64,000 bases of DNA from Rhabditophanes sp. KR3021 (taxonomy: Eukaryota > Nematoda > Chromadorea > Rhabditida > Alloionematidae): contig CAUJLY010000004.1 in the NCBI GenBank assembly GCA_963281155.1, forward strand, positions 930,001 through 994,000, given 5' to 3'. This document shows, one piece after another, positions 9,867 to 21,813 of the stretch. The translations under genes and the position numbers were made by a program. Position 1 is the stretch's first letter. The number at the start of each line of letters is the position of its first letter. The notes beneath the pieces were generated by a model. It was given only the letters and a program-made list of their open reading frames with translations, was not told the origin of the DNA and ran no database searches.

Positions 9867-11533
9867 TTAGTTTGAATTGAAGGAGAAGTAAGCATTTTGC
9901 ATGTTGTAGAGTTGTTGGATTGGATGATGGTGTGGGTCACAGTTTTTTGGGCTGGAATCGTAGCCCGTGTCTTCTTCGTCTGTTTGTTCGTCTTCGCCGT
10001 CGCTTTTGTATGTTTGGGAAGAGGAGTTGCCGTCATCTGTTTTGACAGAAGAATCAATGATGCAGTCATCGTTGAATAAATCAGAAGATGAAGTTTCCGT
10101 CTTCTTGCCAACTTTCTTAACTTTGGCCCGTTGATTTTGGAAGTAGACCTGCACAACTCTGGAAGTCAACCCAGTGTCAGCTGCTAATTTATCCCTAGTC
10201 TTCCTTGGTGGCTTAGGATTAAGTTCAAAGGCAGCTCTAAAAGCTTCTCTTTGTGGAATTGTCAAAATAGTCCTAGGTCTCTTTGTATTTTTCGAATTCA
10301 GATTATTCTCCTCCACATAAAACCCCTGATTGTTCCAAGCCTCCTGACACCCAAACATATTAACTTGGTGGTGTTGTTTAATCAAATTGCCACCCATCAT
10401 CAACCCATGATAATCCATTTCACAAACGATTTCTCCCTCAACAACTACAAATCTCTCCCCCATCGGCAAAACCCTACAACAGACTTTGCAAGCAAAACAA
10501 GTTTCATGGTAAAATTGTTCCTGAAGAGTCAAGCACTTGACATTTGGTGGCAAGAAAAGGTGGCATTTGATGCATTTTTTGGAAAAAAGCCTAAAATAAT
10601 GTAATAAATGTTGATTATTTAAGATGGCACCTCTCGTCTCTTTTATGGCCTTTTTATGTGACAGTTAAGATTGGTCTTGGCAATATATACAGTACCACAA
10701 GTGTGCCTATTAAATACTTGCTATATTTACTTTGAGAATATGCCAAAGGGTTGGAGTCTTTTTGGGTGTCACAAATATTTACTTTGTGGGGCAATAATCG
10801 TACAATCAAAAATGTGTTAATGTTAATTTTGATGTTTGTAGTATCAAGGACCATTTAAACTGTCCAAATATGGAACTGTTCATGTTAAGTTGTTTTTGGT
10901 GTAACTATCAATCTTGGTGTAACTGTCAATCTTGGTGTAACTATATTATTAGTTCATATATAACTGTTAGTTTTGATATTATAGCCCTTATTTTAATAAA
11001 AAACTAAATCACAAACAGGTTTCTCTTAATATGCCATTTTATGACACTTAATAATATTTATAGAAAAATGATATAAATCATTTGGTGACGTTTAAAATAG
11101 TGTAATAAAAACAAGCTTAAATGAAGAAGGCTTTCAAAAGTACTTACCTTAAATAATCATCCCGACAATGAATCTTTCCTTCCTTTACAAAGCATTGCGA
11201 AGTTTCTTGTAAATTGATGTTACAGATGTTGCATTTTAAGCATGTGTCGTGGTAGTATTTGGAATCCAATGTTAAGCAAAATCTTAGGAATAATATAATT
11301 AGTTTAAACTGACTAAACAAACCTTTCATTAACTAGAATTTTGTCGCAACTTTGGCATTTGACATCTACAAAGCTCAGCTTGTGGAGTTGTTCTTTGGGC
11401 TTTTCTACAAATTAATATGTGATGTTAAAAGTATAAATAATTTACCTTCTTTCTTCGATTTTTTGACAATAATGGATTCTGTTTTGAGAGAATCTAAGTC
11501 GGTGAAATAGGTATGGTCTGAACCGTCCCCCAT
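9867..11533 (-). CDS. lim-6: LIM-homeodomain transcription factor, LMX1/LIM-6 class (342 aa)
   Basis: Exons are 11533-11446, 11404-11323, 11282-11148 and 10590-9867; introns are 41, 40 and 557 nt and all phases agree. Two LIM domains sit at about residues 48-165. The first starts CQSCDKILVNERFCL and the second CIKCHLFLPPNVKC, with the Cys/His/Asp zinc ligands in place. The homeodomain at about 210-270 reads KRPRTILTIPQREAFRAAF, then ETGL-type helix 2, then RVVQVYFQNQRAKVKK. The RTILT start and FQNQRAK helix identify the LMX1 class, represented in C. elegans by LIM-6, a neuronal fate factor. The C-terminus is acidic and serine-rich. Odd point: homeodomain position 48, normally Trp, is Tyr (TAC). 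Class assignment is confident; strict orthology is inferred. Confidence 0.9.
10897..10945. repeat. 18-bp tandem repeat in lim-6 intron 3
   Basis: The unit ttggtgtaactgtcaatc occurs almost three times, with tggtgt starting at 10897, 10915 and 10933 (period exactly 18). It lies in the only long intron of lim-6. It could be a cis-regulatory cluster or simply a microsatellite. Confidence 0.75.
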
Positions 11534-12361
11534 CCTTCTAATAATTAAGTATGTTGTTTGAAAACTAAGAAGAAAGTAAAATTAATATAAGCATTAAAGT
11601 AAACTTGGCCCAAATGAGAACGAAATACAGAAACGTCATGCATTCACCAAAATTCTTCCATAAATGAGGATATATAAAGTGTGAGTGTGTATATTTGGAG
11701 AGCTCTCTCGGTCTCCCTTTAGCCTTACCATTGCTGCTTCCTTGTTAGGAAAAAAGATTGTGAAAGTTACGGTAAAGTGGATGGATGTTGATAATAAAGA
11801 AAAGCATCCTCCTATTTTGTCTCAAGAATTGGCATGTGATTGATACTACTTGCCAGCTACATTTCTTGACATTTCTTAGTGCCACTTTGACACACAATCT
11901 AACCTCAACTTTGGTTCTCGATCACACTATTATTATATAATCTTCCTGTGTATTATATATCTGGCTAATCTGGTTTTGTAAATTAAAAATAGTAGGCCGG
12001 AAATCAAAGGACTTAACTATTGCTTTGTCTAGTAGTTCCTTTAAGAGGATTATTTTTTGTTTTTTGCATTTATAATTACCTAACCATCGAAAGACACCTT
12101 TTCGGTAAAAGATATAATACAGATGTTTAGTGTCGAAGACTTTTTTATTAAATATCAAAATACACACATACAATTAAAATTTGTTTAATTTGAATGATAA
12201 AAAGATAGGAGACAAACAATTTTAAAAAAAATTACAAATAAAATAGTAATAACATGTTCCTTAAAGATTTTCTCCATGTTTCAAGACGGAGTATTCTCTT
12301 TACCACAATTCGTTATACAGCACTTGGCAATTGATTTATTTGAACCAACAGTCCTAATAAC
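11534..12361. other. Spacer between lim-6 and ama-1
   Basis: About 0.8 kb holding the lim-6 upstream region and the ama-1 3' region; both genes are on the minus strand. An open minus frame at 11922-12173 (83 codons) is AT-driven and unsupported. No other feature is seen. Confidence 0.5.
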
Positions 12362-15300
12362 CTACTCCTCTTCATCTTTATGTCCACGCTTTTTTGAAGG
12401 ATCATAAGAAGGAGAAGTTGGAGAGTATTGAGGAGAACTAGGCGAATATTGTGGTGAAGTAGGCGAATACTGAGGCGAACTTGGTGAGTACTGAAAACCA
12501 TTGGTAACATTAATTCGATTAAAAGTGTCAAAACTTACAGCTGGAGAAGTATTGCCAGCAGGACTGGTGGGTGAATATTGCGGAGAACTTGGTGAATATT
12601 GTGGCGACGTCGGTGAATATTGAGGGGAGGTCGGAGAATATTGTGGAGAAGTTGGTGAGTATTGAGGCGAACTTGGTGAGTATGAAGTTCCACCACCACC
12701 GTATCTTGGACTTGTTGGAGAATAAGTGGGAGAGCTAGGGGAGTAGCTTGGTGAACTTGGTGAATATCGCGGAGATGTTGGTGAATAGGAATTGAGGTTT
12801 GGACTGGTTGGAGAGTAGCTTGGGGAGGTTGGGCTGTAGCTTGGAGAAGTTGGAGAGTAGCTAGGACTGGTTGGAGAGTAGCTGGGACTTGTAGGGCTGT
12901 AGCTGGGACTTGTGGGGCTGTAGCTTGGACTTGTAGGGCTATAACTTGGACTAGTTGGAGAGTAGCTCGGACTGGTTGGAGAGTAGCTAGGACTGGTTGG
13001 AGAATAGCTAGGGCTGGTTGGAGAGTAACTCGGAGAGGTTGGGCTATAGCTTGGGGAGGTTGGACTGTAGCTTGGGGAAGTTGGTGAGTAACTAGGCGAA
13101 GTTGGGGAGTAACTTGGGCTTGAAGGTGAGTAGCCACCACCGCCACTGTTGTAAGCTGGAGAAGCAGGAGAATATCCACCCAAAGGACTGTAACCTTCAT
13201 AACCTCTTGGAGACATAGCTCCACCGGGAGACATTCCAGCGACAGGTGAGAAACCACCACTGAAGTCGTAGCCTGCTGGAGAGAATCCACCAGCATCGGA
13301 GGCAGAAGAAGGCGAAAATCCAGCGCCGCCAGGAGTCATGCCAGAAGTTGGAGACCAGGCAGCAGAGCCAGCTCCATAGTTAGGCGTAGCTCCATTGTTC
13401 CATGGCGTTTGAGAAGGAGAACCAGAAAAACCAGAAGGCGACATAGCTGAGCCTCCATACATAAAATCTCCTGCCATTTGCCCCATATTTCTAGGTATCT
13501 CCATTCCTTTCTTACACTTTTCAGAGTCAAGGACCAGATCGAAACACCCTGTACCAGCTTTAGCCATCTGACCGAGCATGATATTCTCAGAAACACCCTT
13601 AACAGGATCACATTCCGAGTGAACAGCTGCCTCATTCAAGATATCAACTGTTTCCTCGAAAGAACATCTCATCAACGCCCCTACCTCCTGTCTGTTGATA
13701 CCGTGACGGGTAATGGCCATCAAATGTCCCTTTGCTGTCATTACATCACAAAGCAAAGCCAAATGTCTGTAATTCACGTAAGATCCATCAAACGAAATGA
13801 CAGCATTCATCTCACGTTCGATCGACTTACGAACAGCTTCAATGCCAAGGACTTCGAAGATCTCGCAAATGTCGTTGGACGTCGTCCTTATAGCATCAAT
13901 GTTTTCTTCAGCTAAGACTCGGAGTAGAGCAGTTCCGTCAGTTTCAAGCATCCATTCAGCAACCTTTTCAAAACCACCCTCTGGATTGAGGAAAACGCGC
14001 TTCTTGTCATCTGTAGGGGGCTTGTGCATGTAAACCTTTGAGATAACATCAATTCCTTGCAACGACAAGTCAGACAACAGCGAATTTTCAATGAACCTAA
14101 GGAAGACATCATCTTCTATCTTGTTAACGTCCTCAGCTTGATCTTGGTCATTTCCACCACTATTGGCGATTCTAAGTCTAAGAACCAACTGTTCGGCATT
14201 GTCATCAGACCAGATGATATCCATCTCATTGCCAAAAGCACCTTGAATCTTCTCAGCAACCATTTCCATAGTCAGTTTCTTGTCGGTAACTTTCTTTCTG
14301 TCCAATTCGAGTCTAAGGACCCATGGATTGCATTCGCCAGTGTCCTTGTCATTGATGTCGTAGAACATAGGAACCCATTCCCGATCCGCTTCGATGCAAG
14401 TATCCCTAGGGTCCGGATCGTAGTGGATCGAAGTGTTGGCGGTAACTTTTTTCAAAGTTGTATGCTCGAGACGACAAAGAATATCCTTAGCTCTTTCGGC
14501 ATCCTTAGCAGCAGCTCCCTTCAAGAAAATAGAGAGGGAAGGTGTTTTGGGATTCTTTGACACGTTGATGATTTCCTTCAATCTCGGAACTCCGAGCGTT
14601 ACGTTCTTTGCTGATACTCCTGCAAAATGGAACGTATTGAGGGTCATTTGAGTGGCGGGTTCTCCGAGAGATTGGGCAGCTAAGGCTCCGACCATCTCAC
14701 CAGGTTGCACAATAGCTTGGTTGAATCGAGACTCGATCTCACCAATAATCCAGTCGAAGGCCGATGTGTTGAGTCTGTATTTTTCAGCTACACTTCTAGA
14801 GCACAACACAGACCTGACCAGTGAAGAAATCAAAATGGTGGCATTGTGTTGAGCTTGTTTCGAGATTGAATCCTCACCATGGACAATAATTAATCTGTCG
14901 CACAATTCTCTAACTTTCTTAATTACAATCAAAGGGGAAAGAGAAGTCTGTTCATGGTCATTGACATGGAAAATCTTCTTAGCATTCCAAATAAGTCTTT
15001 CTAAATTGACAGGCAACACCACCTTTGAATCACCGGTTGGAAAGATTTTTCTTAGCACTTCACGGTCCTTCTGGAGGACATCAAATTCTTCTTCGATCAT
15101 TCTAATTGAATCGGGAGTATTTCTAATTTCAGAGATAACCTCGTCCGTATAAACTCGAGAAACAAATTTCTCATCCAAAACCAGCTTGAATCTCTTCTTG
15201 AACTCAAAGTCATTAGGCTTAACAGTTGGAAGCATCTGATTCTCGACCCACTCACCAGCTAAACCATCTTCCCCATACCTAAGTTGTACCATCTGCCCGA

Positions 15301-17967
15301 CACTAGTTCTAACAGTTCCATCATAATTAACCATCACACTTTCCATAGCTTTGATGAGTCTTCTCTGGATATAACCGGTTTCAGCAGTCTTAACAGCCGT
15401 ATCAATCAAACCTTCCCTTCCTCCCATAGCATGGAAGAAGAATTCGGCGGGAGAAAGACCAGCAAGGTATGAATTTTCGACGAATCCTCTTGAATCCGGG
15501 CCATAATCATCCTTGAAAAAGTGAGGCAAGGTTCGATGTCTGAAGCCAAATGGAATTCGCTTTCCTTCTACATTCTGTTGTCCTACACAAGCAATGACCT
15601 GAGAGATATTGATGTTGGAACCCTTGGATCCAGAAATAACCATTGACTTGAGGTTGTTGAATTCGGTTAAGGAGTTTTGAGCAGATGAACCTGTCCTGTC
15701 ACGAGCGTCATTCAAAATACGATTTACTTGATTTTCAAACGTTTGACGTAACGAATTTCCAGGAGTACAGGCCAGATCATCGTTGTGAGCTTTTTCAATA
15801 ACCTCCAAAACTTCTTTCTTGGCAGTCTTGATGGTTCTTTGGATGTCGTAGTAGGTTTGTTTGTCGGCGATGGTGTCACCGATTCCAATAGTATGCCCGA
15901 CTCCAATCAACCAATGGTTAATAACTGTTTGAATGTGTGAATAGAAGTGAGCGGCTATTTCATGGCCTAATTCCATGACGATAACATGGATCAAATTACC
16001 AGCGGACTTGCCTACAGTCTTTGCGCAAACGATGCCCGTTAATAGTTCTCCATTCTCGATAAGAACCTTTGTATCTGCGGGAGAAATCCACTTGTAAGGA
16101 CCTGAGTCTTCTTCGTCTTTGTGAGTAGAATGAGTACGGAGGCAATTAACATTTCCAGGAATAATCAATGAGAAAACTTGCTTCCCTGTCCAGAGAGGCT
16201 TAGGCTTCAGAATAGCTGGTTGAGGAATCTTGCCATCCCATGAAGGCAAGAACAAAAGCAAGTCCATCATCTTTTCGTGCTCGATGAAGACATCCCGTTT
16301 AGTCATCATTCTTACGGCACACAAAGTATCCTGGACAATACCCATCACTGGTTTATTAGCCTGGGGAGTAATCAATTGCCTGGGAACGAGACAAATCTCA
16401 GCAATCTCTGCCTTTGTCTCCAAAGACTGAGGCAAATGCAAATTCATCTCATCTCCATCGAAATCGGCATTGTAAGGAGTCGTGACGGACAAATTCATCC
16501 TGAACGTGGACCATGGCAACACTTTGACTCGATGGCCCATCATACTCATTTTGTGGAGAGTTGGCTGGCGATTGAAAACAATAATGTCCCCGTCCGTCAT
16601 GTGCCTTTCAACCTTGAAACCTGGCAATAAGTGAAGATCTGCAGCACGAGGATGGTACCGCAAGTCGATCCTAGTACCATTCTCTCGAATGATGTACTTT
16701 GCTCCTGGATACTGGGAGTCTCCGCGATTCACAAGTTCCTGGAGTTTGTCAATATTGAAAGGAGTCACAATTTCTGGGAAAGTCATGTTCTGCGCGATGG
16801 TTCTTGGAACTCCCACTGTGTCTAGAGGCAAATTAGGATCTGGCGTAATGACAGTTCTTGCCGAAAAATCGACTCTCTTTCCCATCAGATTCCCTCTAAT
16901 CCGACCTTCTTTTCCCTTTAATCTTTGCTTGATGGATTTAAGTGGACGGCCTGACTTTTGAGTAGCTTGGGCGATCCCAGGAATTGAGTTGTCGACCATT
17001 GTGGCGACGTGATATTGAAGCAGCTTCCAATTTTCATCAGTAACATGCCTCGCCGTTCCAGTCAATTCATCTTTTTTGAGCTGATTGTTGATTTTGACGA
17101 TATCCGCCAATTTGTGAGTCAAATCGTCCTGATTCCTAGCCGAACCAAACGTCACAACAGCAGGTCTCACCGCCAAAGGAGGTACTGGCATCACCGAAAC
17201 AACCATCCATTCGGGCCTAGCAAACTCCGGAACTAAGCCCAAGATGGCGCAATCCTCATCAGAAATATCTTTCATGATATCAATAGCTTTGTCCGCGAAG
17301 AAGGGAATCTTCTTCTCCTGAGTATCACTATTCGTCTTCTTCCATTCCGCGTGGATCTCAAGCCCAGTTCTTCTGTAGTTTGGCTGATGCATACCACACG
17401 AAACTTTCTTCCCCTCGGCTCGCGCAAGGTCCACGCCCTCTTCGCCACCTTCCACTTGTCCGTCTGTAGCAGCACACCGAGTCTTAGCCTTGCACAATTC
17501 ATAAATCTGAGTCAGTCGATTTCTGTACACATTCTGTGTCTTGCTCAACCTTTCCTGGACAACTGGATCATTAGGGTTGACGAGAAGCTTGGAGCAGTAA
17601 TAACAAACACACCGACATATCTTTAGGACTTTTGTAAGGTAGCCAATGTGGAAGACCGGTTTGGCTAATTCGATGTGAGCGAAATGACCAGGACATTCAA
17701 TCATGGTCCCAGCACACGTCATACACCTTCCTCTCTTATCAATTACTCCTTGCCGTGGATCCATAAGACCACCCATTTTTGGTTTTCCAGAGTCGTAGAT
17801 TTCCGCATGCTCGATTTCGGCCACAGACATGTTCCGCTGAAAATAAGGCACCATAAAAAGGATTCAAAGTTGTTGTAACTTACTATGACTTGAGGCGAAA
17901 GAACTCCGAACTGGACTCGTTTGACATCCCGCAACGGAGCTTTGTAGTCTATTCCAACTAAAGCCAT
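12362..17967 (-). CDS. ama-1: RNA polymerase II largest subunit Rpb1 (1836 aa)
   Basis: Exons are 17967-17884, 17836-12539 and 12490-12362; introns are 47 and 48 nt, both phase 0. N-terminal zinc ligands are visible in [17 protein letters not shown] (about residues 67-83). The catalytic aspartate loop [10 protein letters not shown] lies near residue 487 and the bridge-helix region [18 protein letters not shown] near 820. From about residue 1600 the C-terminal domain starts: 16-17 heptads of almost perfect YSPTSPS, then diverged heptads ending in R, T, Q or N at position 7, and a charged tail [11 protein letters not shown]. Length and organisation match C. elegans AMA-1 (about 1850 residues). 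It transcribes all mRNA, and the CTD recruits capping, splicing and termination factors. The last intron interrupts the distal CTD and has no stop codon (see findings). Confidence 0.97.
12790..13128 (-). repeat. Coding heptad array of the Rpb1 CTD
   Basis: A 21-nt coding repeat for YSPTSPS, 16-17 units, in exon 2 of ama-1. Synonymous differences between units show that the array is not a very recent amplification throughout, although small groups share codon patterns. Confidence 0.9.
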
Positions 17968-20900
17968 CGAGAGGTGTCTTTTGTGGTAAGAATCTCTTTA
18001 ATTGGCCCCCTTAATAAATGTGTGTATAATTAATACGCTTCTTTGTAATAAATGTTTATTATTAACCAAAATCGATCTTATTTATGAGGATGAGACTGAC
18101 TAAAATAAGAAATGGATGTAATCAAAAAAGGGACGATAAGGTAGTATTTTGAAATATGGAGGAGGTGACCGAGGTTGTTAAATATTATTAAAAAAAGGGT
18201 CTGCTATGGTGGTTTAGGAAGTTTATGATGGCGAGGTGTTAATGGTTGGTCATAAAATATGCTTATTTGTGGTTTATTGTGGAAAAAAGTTGGTAAGAAT
18301 ATGAGCAAGCGCAAGCAGCATGGAAAGAAACATTTGTGCATTCCAAACAAGATTTGGTTGGAATTGTGTGTCTTTGGGATGGTGGTTATTTTGGGCAGAT
18401 TGGTTTTGGAGTTGTGATGTAAAAAGGTGCAAAAAGGGCACTAACATGGAGGAACTTTTAAAAAACGCAATCATCAACAAATAATAGTTAAACTTTAATT
18501 GACATGATAATAACAATGTTATGTAAAAAAGACCGGCAATAATAAAAATTTAAAGAATAATTTGGGTTGGGTCGCTTAAGTATGCATGCCGACCTGCTAA
18601 GCATTAATTGAAAAGTAAATTAGGCGTGTTAATAAAAACAAATCAACTAAAAATCAGATAAGCTGAGAATGAATAACTAGCAATTTGTCGATATTATTTA
18701 TGGTTACTGTAAACGAATCTCCGGCATTGATATGATCATAATAGAAGTCAAGGTGTTCTTTATCAAGCTTATCACAAGTAAAACTTATCTAAAATAATTG
18801 ACTAATAAATCAAATAAATATGAGTAAGACACACTTATCAGGATAGATTTTAAACAAATGATAATAGTAGTCATTATGTCCAGACAACATAAATTTGGAA
18901 GCTTTTGTACGTTGATGATCTTTTCAAAATAAGTTCAGCATATGCTGGTAAATATGGATCATCTCTTAGTTTAACAAGATTGTTGTAAAACACCATTGTC
19001 ATTTAATAATTTTCGAACATTTGTAAATAATATCAATTGAGGTAAATATAAAGCGTTAGATAGTCATTTACTTTGAGAAATATATTAGTGATTGGCAATT
19101 ACTAATCATTTTGTAATTGACATTATTTTTTGCTAATCTTATGAAATCTTCCAAAGTTCATAGTCAAGTGGCAGCTAATTAATATAAAAAATTGTAATCA
19201 TGTAACACAAAAATTAACTGATTGACATGATCTTGATTCGAATTTTGTTTACCAATTAGCAAATAAATTTGAATCCAAATTATTGTTTTAGCGAAATTGC
19301 AAGTTCAAACAATATTTTGACATGATTGCTTTTTTAGATTATTTCAATAAACATTTCACTTAACAGTTTCTGTAACGGAAATACTGTGTACTCATATTTT
19401 GTGAGTAAGTTAATCTTATAAACCAGTAAGACTATCTGTTAGGTGGTACCCAAACTAAGTTTCATCATACATTTTCATGTCGAGATATAAATCCAATCAG
19501 TGGCTATCAATTTTAAATTAACCTTTCTAATCTTTGTTTCATCATCACATAGTCACGATCCAAAGCAAGCATCACACAAACTTACCTTATACATACATTT
19601 TTATATATCGGCAATCTAATGCCAAAATTAACATTCAATTATTGAACAATCTGTGCCATAACAAACACATCCTACTTAAAAGTATCGTCTATTACATAAT
19701 TGTTTGATTTTAGCCAACAGCTGCCCTGCCAAAATAGAAACTTCTTCCTAACCAGTCATAAATGTTTATTTAATGCCAATTAAAAGTGCCAGTCTGTTAT
19801 GTTTTAATAACTTTAATTTAATATTTATCGCCCTCAAACACACTTATTGGATCTCAAACCTGGTATTATCTATTTATCAAAACACTCGTATAGTTTTTCA
19901 AATCTGAAGCACTTAATAAAAATGTATATTTATTTATTTCTATTTATTTGTCATATATAAATTCCAATAATTGCATGTTCACATACATTAGCAAGCAAAG
20001 TAACAATTATAATTGACTCTTGACCTCTTTTCACATAAAAATATTGGGAAGCCGGTGTTGTAAAAATGTACAAATCAAAGAGTACACATACTTCCTATTC
20101 ACTGGCCTTTTGTTTATTGGAAATAGATAAAAGTTCATTTTAATCAAAGGAAAGAGCAACAGCTGTTTGCCGTATTCTGCATAAACCTTTAGATGGCATT
20201 ACTTTCCCACTTTTCGATTGATTTGTTCAAATTAGTAAAGTAGGTGTTTGACTACGTTTCCTAATAATTTTATATGATACTTAGTTTGGATAGTTTTATG
20301 TGATAGTTTGGATAATTTTGTAAGAGAGTTTGGATAATTTTGTAAGAGAGTTTAGATAATTTTGTTAGATAGTTTGGATAATTTTATAAGATCATTTGCA
20401 TTTAAATTGTTATTTGTATGTGTATAGAACTATCTTATTACTAAATTTTTTGTTGATGAAAAGTAATAATTGTGTAATAAATATACAAATTAGATGTTGT
20501 TCTTCTTTTTTTAGTACCATCTTCTAATCTCGCCGTCTCTCTAACCACCACCCAATTCAGTTTCAAAGTTGACACCATCTAAAAATGACATAAAGGGGCA
20601 AACCTTCAACACAATTTTTCTTCTTCTTTTTGTGTGATCATCATCGGAAATGAATATATTTATTATAATAATGATGATTAGAACAAGAGATATATGTAGC
20701 GATGATGCAGCACACTCTGACGACACCGACCACCAGCTCCCTGTCCGCAATCTTTTAAACAATGAATATGATAATTGTACGACACTAGTACATCTCTATA
20801 CACATATATTTTTCATATTTTTAATCATCATCTTCTATTTGCCTTCTAGAATTAACATTAATTTAATATAATTTGAATATTATTCTGTTTTTATACATAA

Positions 20901-21813
20901 CAGAATGGGTTTGAAACAAAACAATGTTTATTAATTTGTTTTTACAGAGATAGTGGTGTTAGTGACAGCTTTGCTGCGGACCTGATCAGGCAACTTAAAG
21001 CTAATCTTATTTATTAGTGTCTGTTAATGACTAGTTCAATTAATAGCAAAGAGGGCATTGATATAGTAAACTATCTCCTATTTCCTCTCGATTGATAAGG
21101 CCAAAAAGTCACTAGTAAAGTATTCTCCACTGAGGAAGGGGGTTAGTGATTATCAAATTGATTCCAAATCAACTTTACCTATAAAAATATTTCCGTTCTA
21201 TTTAATAATTTATGTAAATATATCTACACAAAAGAGAAAAGATACGTCTATCTATCACATTCATTTGTATGTACAGACACAATATCTCCTAATAATAATT
21301 ATTATCATTTAAATTCGCAATCAACATCATCGATTTTGCTGGTCCAACAAACTGGCTTTTTTAAATAGTGTCTATATAGTATTTAGCTTTTTTAAATATA
21401 CAGACAATTCAAATTTGTATGATGAATTCCTGAGGATATATTGTTATTTTAGATGATACTTGTTAACAGTTACCAAAATACCTTTTTTTGTTGTTTTATA
21501 GTAAAGTTGATTTGTAGAGATGTTCGTTAAAAGTGTAGGTTGTGGTAAAACCTGTCTACGGTTTTGTTCACTACTACCTCAAAAGTTAATCGGTAGAGTT
21601 TTTAGTGTGTGTGATTTATTCAATAAAAGTGAATGCATATGTTGATGTGTGTGTGTATGTTGTTGATTAGTCACAAATGTAAATTCATTTATTAATTTCC
21701 TTTTTTGTAAAGATGACTCAATCTTTGTAGATGGTGTGGATAGGTTGACGTTCGCTTTATTATTCAGCCGTACCAATACATATAAATAACATATTTTTTT
21801 ATTCTTTATAGTC
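17968..21813. other. Divergent intergenic region between ama-1 and the PAK gene
   Basis: About 3.8 kb between two 5' ends. It is AT-rich with no sustained coding frame. The frames at 18274-18516 and 20541-20871 are short and lack family signal. It probably contains the promoters of both genes and, next to 21814, an acceptor-like ttctttatag two bases before the PAK start codon. A 22-bp tandem repeat is listed separately. Confidence 0.5.
20283..20393. repeat. 22-bp tandem repeat, five copies
   Basis: Copies of agtttggataattttgtaag start at 20283, 20304, 20327, 20349 and 20371 (spacings 21, 23, 22, 22). The middle copies are near identical and the flanking ones diverged. Non-coding, between ama-1 and the PAK gene. 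Confidence 0.85.

Noticed and set aside
11922..12173. 83-codon minus-strand frame downstream of lim-6
   Set aside because: Ile/Lys/Tyr-rich and unsupported; lies in the spacer upstream of lim-6.
12535..13296. A 253-codon minus-strand frame overlapping ama-1
   Set aside because: It is the CTD repeat read in another frame; its Leu/Gln/Val-rich repetitive protein simply mirrors the heptads.
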